A stretch of DNA of 64,000 nucleotides from Lingula anatina (lineage: Eukaryota; Brachiopoda; Lingulata; Lingulida; Lingulidae). The stretch spans positions 323,802 to 387,801 of the forward strand of contig NW_019775636.1 in assembly GCF_001039355.2 (NCBI RefSeq). The letters are read 5' to 3'. The first letter of the stretch is position 1; each line of letters opens with the position of its first letter. Below, one piece after another: positions 40,340 to 50,195 of the stretch. Below the pieces are notes generated by a model that was given only the letters and a program-made list of their open reading frames with translations, had not been told where the DNA came from and searched no databases. A program made the position numbers and the translations under genes.

Positions 40340-41737
40340 GCTGTTGTGTGTGTTTGTGTTGCTGTTATATGTGTGTTGTGGGGGGGGGGGGTTGATCTCA
40401 ATTTCCTCTTCACCATTTTACTGAATGGTTAGCATACACTTAAAATTTACTTCTTACACTCCCAATATTTATATTACCATTTTTTGTTTTACCATTGCAG
40501 TACAATATGGTAGGCCCAATTCATTCTTGATGTAATTACATTCTGGTTAGGCTGAAAGCAACGACTATTAAACACACACACAGTGAATCATAATTAGAAC
40601 TGTCACGCGGCACACCGTGCATGTAATTAGTTCTGTGAAGAAGTGGCCTGTCATGTACATCTATACAGTATGTTTTATAGTTTAATATTTTGTGTTTTCA
40701 TAACCATGTAGGCCTACTGGTATAAACTTTTTTGTCAAGAGCAATGTGGAATAGGCTTACATGGTAAAAGACCCGATTTATTTAGGCCTGTGAAAGGAAA
40801 GGTAGTCCGCTAGGAACGGTTGTTCTTTCCCCATTACTTTGTACAGGCTACATTCGTCCCACTTACTAACCTCAATACTCCGACTAACCCTAACCTTTAG
40901 GCTACTTATTAAATGGGAGCCCAGACTTCCGTTCTTAGGACTGTCATTCCTGTCACAAGACCCACTTACTCTTAACATATTATTTCATCTGCATATTTAA
41001 TGGGTATTACGATTACGACTATCCCCCCCCCCCCACCCACCCACCCACCCAGAATATTTGGCAGAAATGGGGATGGAATATCTGAGGGGGAACAGTAAAT
41101 ATATAATCTTTTCCCACACATCTTCACATTGTTATTGACAAAAGCACTGATATTTACCAGAACCTGCATATCTGAAATATGCCCGTTGACTTGAAACATT
41201 TACGCTGCCCACTGACGTGCCTTATATCGATACAAAACTCATTATAAATGGTCTCAGGTTTCGGGGAGCATCTCCAGTGTGTACATTCTATTCAGGAACC
41301 CATGACCACCTCTACCTATAAAATAACAATAGTCATATAGGTTTGCACATCAGTTCACAGTGAAATTACTGGTGCTAATATAGTAATAAAAAACTATGCC
41401 CTACTTAACTGCAAGATTCTTGTCAAATACGGGTGACCGCCATCCTTTAAATCATTAACGAAGTTCTGCAAGAAATTAAATCCCTATACCTATGTTTGTC
41501 GTCTTGATTGTAGGTTATTTATCTTTAGAATTTATACATAGGGCAAATTCTTAACTACACGCAGATTGAAGTTAAGCCTGCTCTGATCAGGGCGCGGTTA
41601 GTACGGGTAATGACGCTACAATTTAATGTTGACTCAAATTAATGTGACGTCGTTAGAAACAGTCCGAAAGTTTCCGACGTCGAAGATTTTAGTGTTTTTC
41701 TATCTGATTATCTCACTATCCAAGTCCCCTATGTCTT
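39713..41737. other. Intergenic region upstream of the transferase gene
   Basis: No gene is recognised. It contains a (GT)n run at about 40301-40339 followed by an imperfect GT stretch and a G homopolymer (about 40380), the element at 40796-40958, and a C-rich run with CCCA repeats near 41025. Confidence 0.5.
40796..40958. mobile_element. MITE-like element, family with GGAATGGTAGTCC ends, copy 3 (inverted)
   Basis: The left end GGAAAGGTAGTCCGCTAGGAACGG and right end TTAGGACTGTCATTCCTGTCAC are inverted repeats. Internal ACTAACCCTAACC is the reverse complement of the GGTTAGGGT motif of copy 1, so this copy is in the opposite orientation. Confidence 0.65.
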
Positions 41738-41945
41738 AGGGGCCGTTAACAATGAGTTTTATCGACCTAGCTAGTGCGCACTTACTCCACGGAACTCTCA
41801 CTGAGAGCAATCAAATTAACAGATTAACACGCCTACACCCCAGGAGGAGGCGTGTTATTCTGTTTATCTGATTGCATTCAGCGAAAGTCCCCTCGGAGTT
41901 AATGTGCATTAGCTAGGTCGATAAAATTAATTGTGAACAGTCCCT
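41738..41945. mobile_element. Palindromic MITE immediately upstream of the transferase gene
   Basis: The left arm AGGGGCCGTTAACAATGAGTTTTATCGACCTAGC is mirrored by the right arm GCTAGGTCGATAAAATTAATTGTGAACAGTCCCT. The arms meet at ACGCCTACACCCC / AGGAGGAGGCGT. It belongs to the same family as 36386-36595. Its right end lies 44 bp before the splice acceptor of the next gene. Confidence 0.8.
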
Positions 41946-41995
41946 TACATGTCAAAGCTCTGTATGATATTCAACTGACATCATTTCAGGACAGC

Positions 41996-44920
41996 ATGAA
42001 ACGGGGCAAGGCAAGCAGTCTCCTCCATGTCTTAAAATGGCGCAATCCCAGACGAGATACCATCGTCGTTATACTGGTCGTGGCTACAATTATCCTCTTG
42101 ATTCAAAAGGAGCTAATGCGCCAGCAAGCCACAACGGCTGTTCACGCGGACTCCAATTGGGCAGAAGTTGTTTCGTGGCGTCACCAGCATACTGGACGTC
42201 AACTGACGTCATCGGATCTTTACGAAGAAGACAGGCGTATTGCCATTGGTTGCGCTGTTACTACCCGTAGGATCTTTGGTCTTGATGAGAATAACATAAA
42301 AGAGCGATTGCCTCTATTTAAACAGATGTTACCAACGTTTTGTAAAACAGCCAGCATCGGTTTCAACTACACATTCTTCATTGCTCATGATAATAATGAC
42401 CCGTTCTTTAACATGATGGATGCTCATTTAGTCTTCCAGCAGGCGTTTGCCAGCGTCCTGACCGCCTACTGCTCATATAAAATCGCAGTTTCCCTCCATA
42501 TAATAGAAGTCCCCTATGGTTCTAAACCGTCTTGGGCACAAGCCGACGCCATGTTGGTGGCATACTTAGAAGACATGCCGTATTTCTACCGTATCAATGA
42601 CGACACCCGTTTTACGACATCTGGTTGGACCGAGGCCTTTATAAGCAGGCTGGCTAACTTTCAACCCCCTAACGTCGGTGTAGTGGGTCCCCAACACAAA
42701 GGAGGCAATGAAGAGATATTGACATACGATTTCGTCCACAGGACTCACATGGATATTTATGGGGTATACTATCCGCGGATTTTCACCACATGGTGGGCGG
42801 ACCAATGGATTTCTGATGTCTATTCACCGTCGCGCTTTGCAAAACTTCCCTCCGTTCAAGTGGAACATGTTCAGGGCTTCAAAAGCAGATATGACGTGGA
42901 CTTTAGCCGGGAACAGTATTTTAGAGAAGAGGAAAGCAAAGGGAAGGCGTACCTGGCAAGATGGTTGGAGGCAAAACAGAAAGCGTCTTTAAGCAGAAAT
43001 ACCGATACTCGGCATGTAATTGCTTATACCCTATATGGTGCTAACTTAACGTACACTTATGGTGCCATTAGAATCGCTCAGCTAGCTCCCGTTATATTCC
43101 CCAAATGGAAACTCCGTTTTTACGTAGAAGATAGTTCGGGAGGTGAAAACTCTACAAAATACCCAGCAGTGCCGTCGTTAATTTTAAAAATCTTGCGTCG
43201 CCTAGGTGCACAAATTTCTATCGTCAGTCGTGACGACGCGCGCGACATCCCAGCAGCATTTTGGAAGTTCCTGGTGGCAGACGATCCAAATATTAGTAAA
43301 TTTTTATTACGAGACGTCACAACCCGACCCACGGACAGAGAAGCCATTTTTCTGGAGCACTGGATGACTTCGAAAGAACCATTTTACTGCATCCGGGACC
43401 ACCCTAATCACGGGCGCTTTGCTTTGATGGGGAATTTATTCGGTGGTAAAGCTGTCGACTTGCAGAAAACCCTAAGAAACTCCATACGAGAATCCATATC
43501 CGGATATAAAGACCTTAACGCGTTTCTGAACGAACGTGTCTGGCCGCTGATTAAGTCCAACACTTTGTGTCACGACAGTGTCGCGTGCGAGAAGTACCCT
43601 AACTCCGCACCTGCCCCGTTAGAACGCACACATTATGATTACATAGGGGAGCACGTGGCACCCTACGGTGAACCTCTGTACCCAGATGAACTTGTGAAGC
43701 TGCAGCGTATGGCAGTACAGAAGAAATGTGTCAACGACACTCGGTATTCAATGCTGTTCTACAGCCTGGGGATGTCTATAGCGCCCGTGTATGACGTCAA
43801 AAACACATTGCGACCTTTTGGGGTGAAATTTGTAGACAACAGCCTATCTGAAAACTGCGGTGCCTTCAAATCGTGTGCCAGTAGTTTGAAAGTTCTAAAC
43901 CGGAATAATACCGTAGATCTGAGCGCTGAGGATGCTGAACGTTTTTTCCAAGCGTATAAAGAAGACTACCTTTTCACTCAGGTGGATGCCTTCGTTTGCA
44001 CTGATCCGGTCTCCGTATGTGAGGCATTCGTGAAATTTAATAAAAGTCTTCTAATCATGACGTCGACGAGGTACGAAAAAGGTCGAACCTCGCCGATTAG
44101 ATGGCGGCAGTGGAACAAGCGTTTATTGACCTTGGCTAATGACCCCACTAACGTCATCGCTGCCACAAGTAAATATGACGTAGAATATATGAAATATTTC
44201 CTTGGGACAGAGGCTCTTCTGCTTGAACCTAGTTGCGCGTACCTCAAATACAAATATAACCCAAAGAAAAATCAGTTTCTCTTGGGTCCGATACTCAGCG
44301 ATGAATTCCGGTCATTTTTCAGACAAGAACTTAATTTTGCAATGAATAAGACGAAAGTCAACGTAGAAATAGAGTATATGCCGTATAGCAGTCTATTCAA
44401 GGCGGGCTCTCACAGGAGAATATCAGAATACAAAGGAATCATACACATTCCGTTCGATGTGACCTCCATGTACCAGACTGAGCAATATCGAATGAACATT
44501 CCATTGTTTTTTCCATCCCTTGATTTACTCATTAAATGGCATCTGAAATATCAGCTGCTACAGCAGCGGACGTTAGCAGGACAAGAGGGTCGTTCCGCAA
44601 AAGCGTCAGCCATTCCTGGTGTTATGGATGTTCCTGATCCAAATGACGACACTTATGACGTGGCGCTTCGCCACTGGTTGCAATATGCGGATTATTACCA
44701 GTGGCCTTATGTGATACTTTTTGAATCTCTAGATGATCTTGTAGAGAAATTAGAAAGAGTCGATCTCGCTGAAACGAGCAGAGAAATGATGACGTACAAT
44801 ACGTATCTTAAGGAGCAGCTGTTAGACAAATGGAAACGTGTACTCACGCGATTAGCTATTACAAAAACGGGACACTTTTGGCGACATAGCAAATTCGAGC
44901 TTCATACATTAAAGATATAA
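41996..44920 (+). CDS. Type II membrane protein with glycosyltransferase-like modules, 974 aa
   Basis: One uninterrupted coding exon. The first in-frame ATG (41996) lies 6 nt after a 3' splice site (CATTTCAG), so at least one 5' non-coding exon is likely. A short basic cytoplasmic tail precedes one membrane anchor (about residues 21-37, TIVVILVVATIILLI), as in Golgi glycosyltransferases. Module 1 (about 80-325) looks like a GT-A domain with an acidic INDDTRF motif (200-206) of DXD type, then VGVVGPQHKGG and TTWWADQW. Module 2 (about 338-520) resembles transferase-like proteins of microbes and algae, with an AIRIAQLAPVIFPKWKLRFYVED-like start (long motif, residues 357-379), FWKFLVADD, RDVTTR (439-444) and RDHPNHG. 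In my recollection the RD-X-D-S-R motif of that family is altered here. Module 3 (about 579-860) and the C-terminus are unrecognised. The probable role is extracellular glycan synthesis in the Golgi; substrate unknown. Confidence 0.8.
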   Translation: MKRGKASSLLHVLKWRNPRRDTIVVILVVATIILLIQKELMRQQATTAVHADSNWAEVVSWRHQHTGRQLTSSDLYEEDRRIAIGCAVTTRRIFGLDENNIKERLPLFKQMLPTFCKTASIGFNYTFFIAHDNNDPFFNMMDAHLVFQQAFASVLTAYCSYKIAVSLHIIEVPYGSKPSWAQADAMLVAYLEDMPYFYRINDDTRFTTSGWTEAFISRLANFQPPNVGVVGPQHKGGNEEILTYDFVHRTHMDIYGVYYPRIFTTWWADQWISDVYSPSRFAKLPSVQVEHVQGFKSRYDVDFSREQYFREEESKGKAYLARWLEAKQKASLSRNTDTRHVIAYTLYGANLTYTYGAIRIAQLAPVIFPKWKLRFYVEDSSGGENSTKYPAVPSLILKILRRLGAQISIVSRDDARDIPAAFWKFLVADDPNISKFLLRDVTTRPTDREAIFLEHWMTSKEPFYCIRDHPNHGRFALMGNLFGGKAVDLQKTLRNSIRESISGYKDLNAFLNERVWPLIKSNTLCHDSVACEKYPNSAPAPLERTHYDYIGEHVAPYGEPLYPDELVKLQRMAVQKKCVNDTRYSMLFYSLGMSIAPVYDVKNTLRPFGVKFVDNSLSENCGAFKSCASSLKVLNRNNTVDLSAEDAERFFQAYKEDYLFTQVDAFVCTDPVSVCEAFVKFNKSLLIMTSTRYEKGRTSPIRWRQWNKRLLTLANDPTNVIAATSKYDVEYMKYFLGTEALLLEPSCAYLKYKYNPKKNQFLLGPILSDEFRSFFRQELNFAMNKTKVNVEIEYMPYSSLFKAGSHRRISEYKGIIHIPFDVTSMYQTEQYRMNIPLFFPSLDLLIKWHLKYQLLQQRTLAGQEGRSAKASAIPGVMDVPDPNDDTYDVALRHWLQYADYYQWPYVILFESLDDLVEKLERVDLAETSREMMTYNTYLKEQLLDKWKRVLTRLAITKTGHFWRHSKFELHTLKI

Positions 44921-45325
44921 TGAAATTAACACTGTGGTGATTAATTTAGCATAAATGCGACGTCAATTTTGATATTTGCAATTCTGATTACGTTTGAAAC
45001 AAGTTACGATGATTCCACTGTACATTTCGGAACTGCGTACCTGTTTTGTTTGATATGATTTAATACGAGTGATGTCAAGTAAACCAAGGAGGTGCATGCA
45101 CCTTGATTTACAGTTTCCATAGACAAAGATCAACAAAATTAAGGCTGTGATAAAAATTATTTAAAAGTTAAAGGCAAAAAATATAAATCATTTTACAATT
45201 GTAAGTAGACAGTTTTGAAAATGATAATTTCAACCAAATGCAATATCTTCATCTGATTGACACTGCTAGCCTGCCAAGACTTTGTAGATATCATTATTTT
45301 GGAGGGAAAACATGGTGTTACAACA

Positions 45326-45331
45326 AATAAA
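45326..45331 (+). promoter_or_regulatory. Possible polyadenylation signal AATAAA of the transferase gene
   Basis: AATAAA lies about 405 nt after the stop codon at 44920, on the same strand. The following 110 bp contain a short direct repeat of TATGGGCGTTGGTGCTAAA. Confidence 0.4.
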
Positions 45332-47059
45332 GCTTTGGTGGTTTATATGGGCGTTGGTGCTAAATACTTCACGATGTGCTCATTAATTCGTGGGCTTGGT
45401 GGTTAATATGGGCGTTGGTGCTAAAAGATCTGCGGGCAGTTTTAGTAAACGGCAATTATCGTTTATGAGGCCCGCAATTCCCCAGCTTAAATTGATTTTG
45501 AAAAATAAAGAAATAAAAACATGCTAGACAATATCCAGCATGATTCTTTGCGGCCCACAACCAACTATTGTAGTGGGTAGGTTTACCTATGGGATTATTT
45601 AAAAGAAGAAATATGGAACAAAATGATATGCAAGTATAATGTGCCTTTAACATGTCACGCCAGACATTTCCATGAATAATTATGTAAATGGTTTGTTTTC
45701 TTTCTCATCTCGAGAGCAGGGAGAGTTCTTAATGGCAACTAAGGTTCATTTCACCTGTGGGAGGTAACGTTGCTAATCGTTATTGATAACGTCGAGGCTA
45801 CACCGACAAGTTTTGCCCATCGAAGACAATTTTCTCAGCGATTCGAGAACGATAAAATAGCAATCATAAATCTTAGTTAAGAAGGCTTAGGACCTTCTTT
45901 TTGGATTGCGAATACTTTCAAGGTTACTACCAAGGTTAAACAGAAGTGCCTTGATTGTTAGGTAAGTCCCAACTTTTTATCTTTTTTTTTTAATGTAAAC
46001 AGTGTAAAGGCAAGAAGTAAACTCAAAATAATGTGTGCACGGAGTAACTGCGCATATCAAATACTTTTACTGAAAGATTCTTGTTAAATATACTGATATC
46101 GTAAGTTTTACAGTGATGAAAATTGTAAATCAACTGCAAACGTCATGTGTACTACCACTTCAATAAAGTGTCACCGCTACCGCAATTATGTACATTGCTA
46201 CAAGGTTACCCATTATGCTAACTTTACCATAACATAACAACAAGGCCATCGATCATCATGTAAATTGGGGATGTGAGTGGTAGAACATTTACCTATCTAG
46301 CGAACAATAAAAATAAATTCTGGTAAAAATAAATTCTCAGTTTTCTGACTCTGGCCGACAGGATGCAGCCCACATACTGTAAGTCCTGTATGGGCTGTAT
46401 TGGCTACTATGGTGTAGTCGAGCTGGCAGTGGTCAACCGGAACCTTAACACAGACCATTGCATCCAAGGACTGGAGAGAAAACCTAAGGAATTCTGTCGA
46501 TTCCCTTTAGCAGTTGAATAAAGAAAATTGTTTTATGACATGATTTTTTGTATCAGTTTTTGCATTGGGTTACGGGTGACACTATTTTTGGTAGGGGGAG
46601 TATTTTTTTATTCCCGCTTATGTCGTCTTATAGTAAGATGTTTCCGGTAACCGAGCATGACGCAAGGGTGTGCACATGTAGTCTGTTCTTGCTATATTGG
46701 CGAATATTTGATTATACATTGACCCGGGATAAATCGTTATGATTACTCACAGATGAGACCCAAAAAGTGGACCTTGCTTTACAAACGGCAGTTTGAGATA
46801 TGGCTAGGGTTCAAATGAGACCAAATTTCGGCCTGCTGCCTTCCAACTGTAGTTTTTTGCAATTATGATTTTGTCGACAAACAGAAATAACATTGCAATA
46901 GTTCGTGAATGGCAGGTGTGAAACATGCCAAGAGAAGCAATTCATATAGATTAAGGGGATGTACACCTGCATTGTGTTAGGCAAAACAGTAAATATATTC
47001 GGTAAAGATTTTGTAATTTTAAACACCCAAAAGGTTTCATTCTCTATTTTTCAGAAACC
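45332..47059. other. Intergenic / upstream region of cyclase gene 1
   Basis: It contains a relic of a Tc1-like transposase (46363-46521) and a good 5' splice site TTAG|GTAAGT (exon side ending 45961), which could close a non-coding first exon of cyclase gene 1. A 3' splice site (TTTTTCAG) stands 5 nt before the ATG at 47060. Confidence 0.4.
46363..46521 (+). pseudogene. Fragment of a Tc1/mariner-type transposase
   Basis: A 52-codon open frame reads through CMGCIGYYGVVELAVVNRNL and then N-T-D-H-C-I-Q-G-L-E. This closely follows the pattern GCxSyyGVGxLxVVxGxLNxxxYIxxLE, which I know from the core of Tc1/mariner transposases between the first and second catalytic aspartates. No catalytic residues, remainder of the enzyme or terminal repeats are visible, so it is a short decayed remnant. 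Confidence 0.6.
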
Positions 47060-47504
47060 ATGGAAGTTTCCAAATTAGCAGTCGTTGTGGCGCTCTCCGT
47101 CATGCACGCGCATGCCCAGTTGAGCCCCGCGGCTGATGATATCATAGACATGACGTACCTCGTGTCTCCAGATTCACTGTATTGGCCAGGACTGCCTGGG
47201 TTAAAGTTCACTCGGGTTTCAAGAGGGCCAGTTAATTTCGGATCTGGGTGGTGAGTTATCTACAAATCGTAAACGTTTCAGTGTCCTTTTACATCTGGGG
47301 GGGGGGGGTGATTATTCTAAGTACCAATATCTTGTTAATACTAGTAGAGGAACCATGCGTTAACGCATACATGTAATTATTCCATTTAGGACGCGAGAGC
47401 GACAACTTATAGTGTGCAACAGGCCCAAAATGACCGGGCTTCCTTTGAATTGTGAATTAAGTGAATATATGTATAACTTCAACCCTCGTGGTTGCAATAT
47501 CTCA

Positions 47505-47558
<54 letters not shown>

Positions 47559-50079
47559 GTAACAGACAACGTAACCAATAACTTCATAATGAAAACAACT
47601 GTATTGACAAAGTCCTCGATCATCATTCACTGCAAAGTAGGCCTATATGAATTCTAAAAGTATTCATTAATATTAAACCTGTCGTGCAAAAAATTAACGG
47701 TGTACCAGTTATTTATATCAGTTATATCATAAAATATTTTAAGGGGCACTTACGGCAAGGTAAAAAAAACGCATCATGTTTATGTATTAGTTCATAAAAA
47801 GCTATATTAATTTATCTCAGTTCCAGTTACCTGTATGTACCATTTCTTCCAACCCTTGTACTTAACCGCTGGAAATCATTCGATTTATTTAATGACAAGA
47901 AAAGATTTAGGAAGTTTTATGCAGTAACTGTTGTTTCTTAATTGTACTGTAGGAAACTGCAATACAAAAAGTTCGAAGTAAATCCTCAGTTTATCACATT
48001 TTTTCAGGTACGAAGACAATGATATATGTGGACAAGAACACCAATGTACCCACATGGACGCGCCTGCGCATTACAGCAAAGGCAAATGGCGAGTGCATCA
48101 GATTCCACCTCACAGGTTCTTTGGCCCTGCAGTTCGCATTGATATTTCTTCTCAAACAGCCCAGAATAATGAATACAACCTGCAAGTAGAGGACGTGCAA
48201 AAGTGGGAAAAGGAAAACGGCCCCATTCCTGACAACTCTATACTGTTTATCTACACCGGTTGGGGAAAGCACCATGATAATCGCACGGCGTACTATGGTT
48301 ACGAGGGCACCGACAGCTGGTTGGACGCCAATGGAAACCCGCTGCCGCATTTTCCCGCTCTTTCCGAAGATGCCGCCATTTGGATTTCCTCAAACAGAAA
48401 GATTTGGGGAGTGGCCACAGACGGGCCCTCAATAGGCCCCAGTAAAACTATGATGGCCCACGTTCCTCTCTTCAAAAAGAACATTTTTATCCTCGAAAGC
48501 GTCGCAAATTTAGATAAGTTAGCAACAACGGGGGACACCGTCGCAGCACTTCCGCTTAATATCAAAGACGGTGGTGGTGCCCCCTTGCGGCTTATGGCAT
48601 TTAAAAAAGCTCGGATCAGACCGGGAGCCGATGACGTCATTGACCTGTCCTACCCTCTGTCTAATGACACGGTTATGTGGCCAGGAAGGACACCTTTTCG
48701 GTTGTTTTTCCTTGTCCACGGATTAACCCTTATTGGTAACAATACAATATGGTGAGTAATGAAAATATACCTCCCTCAAGTGATCTAATATTACCATTGA
48801 AAAATTGTAGATATATTATTATAAAGACAAAAAATGTAGAAATATTAAAAAGACAAAAATGTATTCTTATCCCGTATTTCCATTAAAAGCATCTTGAAAA
48901 TGGACGATAAGAAGAAACAAATGGTTTTGATATTTCGATGGGCACATTTGCAGTTTGTAATCAGCAAGTTACTATTCCTACTTATCACAAATTAATTTCA
49001 AATAATTGCACGAATATAAGTAACCTATATTCAGCTTTAATTAAGTGCCAGTATATCACTATATAGATATATTTATTTTTCTAATCGGGTAGAAATACAT
49101 TCTTCACAATGACTGTGACCTAGCCTTATTTGTATAAACTAATGTACCAAAAATTGAAATACTAGTTTACAGACAGATATTTACAAAGGTTGTTTTAAAA
49201 CATCATCACTATATATTCAGTTGGTTTAGTAAGCTAGGTGGTTGTTGGTTAAAATATTTTCTTTTATTAGTATATATTGTTATATAATGAGCATAAATCT
49301 TTATGAAATTTAGTTCTAGACTTGTCAGTAACAAGCATATCGATGTTTTCAGGATTGAAACGAACAGCTTTTGTGGATCAGAACATGCAGGGACACATCT
49401 TGACGCGCCTGCGCACTTCATTAAAGGTTCATGGCGAACCCATGATATTCCTGCGCACACTCTCATCGGTCCCGCCGTCAGAGTGGACATGTCCAAAAAA
49501 GCTGAAAATAACTCGGACGCTGTCCTTACCGTCCAGGACTTGGAAGACTGGGAGAAGAAAAATGGCCGAATACCTGACAACGCCATGGTGTTTCTTCACA
49601 CTGGCTGGGGGAAATTTGTCAACGATTTCGAAAAATACCTCGGCTCTAAGAACCGGTCACATCGCGTAAATGATAAGGGGGAGTCCTTTTTGCACTTCCC
49701 TGGCTTCTCAGGAGAGGCAGCAGATTGGTTAGTGAACAACCGAAAATTCATCGGTGTGGGAATTGACACCGCCAGCATCGACGCGGGTCAAACGACGTCA
49801 TTTCCATCGCACGTGGCCTTTCTTGGCGCGAAGAAACTCGTGTTACAGAATGTAGCCAATCTTGACAAGTTGCCGAATACCGGAACGACGGCCTTTGTGT
49901 TTCACATGCTGCACAAGGACGGAAGTGGGGCTCCTACCAGAGTAGTTGCCGTTAAAAACAGCGCCATCTCTGCTGGCCAGGTTTCCAGCGGTGTTGATGT
50001 TAGGCCCAAACTGGCCGCCATGATGATGTCCATTGTCTTGATTTTGATCAGTTGCCCCTCATGTGCGACATACGCCTGA
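47060..50079 (+). CDS. Cyclase gene 1: secreted two-domain cyclase-family protein, 553 aa, active sites altered
   Basis: Exons 47060-47250, 48008-48751 and 49353-50079 are joined at GT-AG sites, both phase 2. A signal peptide (about residues 1-19, ending ...HAHAQ) is followed by two cyclase-family domains (Pfam Cyclase; bacterial kynurenine formamidase and isatin hydrolase are relatives). The family binds metal through HxGTHxD plus a distal His and Glu 12 residues apart. Domain 1 reads H75-Q-C-T-H79-M-D81, with Cys at 77 where the family has Gly; His215 and Glu227 are present. Domain 2 has an intact HAGTHLD (323-329) and His465, but Gln at 477 where the ligand Glu is expected. So each domain has one change at a conserved site. 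The C-terminus is hydrophobic (SIVLILIS), suggesting a GPI-anchor signal. The G77C codon (TGT) differs from genes 2 and 3 (GGC or GGT). A divergent or non-catalytic member is likely; substrate unknown. Confidence 0.88.
47505..47559. repeat. (ATT)n microsatellite in intron 1 of cyclase gene 1
   Basis: About 55 bp of uninterrupted ATT trinucleotides. It generates meaningless poly-Ile frames on both strands. Confidence 0.97.
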
Positions 50080-50189
50080 TTCAGGTGTTATGACTTCTTT
50101 ATGTCAATTAGTTCTCTGTGCAAAATTAAAAGCAAGCCAATTCAATGCAATTCGTCCTATTTATTCAAGATTTAAATACAAAGTTTATC

Positions 50190-50195
50190 AATAAA
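50190..50195 (+). promoter_or_regulatory. Possible polyadenylation signal AATAAA of cyclase gene 1
   Basis: AATAAA lies about 110 nt after the stop codon of cyclase gene 1. Confidence 0.5.

Noticed and set aside
41933-41995. Upstream extension of the transferase frame to a GTG at 41933
   Set aside because: The extension begins in the MITE end, has no ATG, and is separated from the body by a good 3' splice site at 41988-41989; the ATG at 41996 is preferred.
48299-48640. Antisense frames of about 100-130 codons opposite cyclase exons, recurring at 55017-55409, 55406-55699, 60019-60360 and 60810-61181
   Set aside because: They are mirror frames of conserved coding exons; the sense strand has the splice sites, signal peptide and catalytic motifs.
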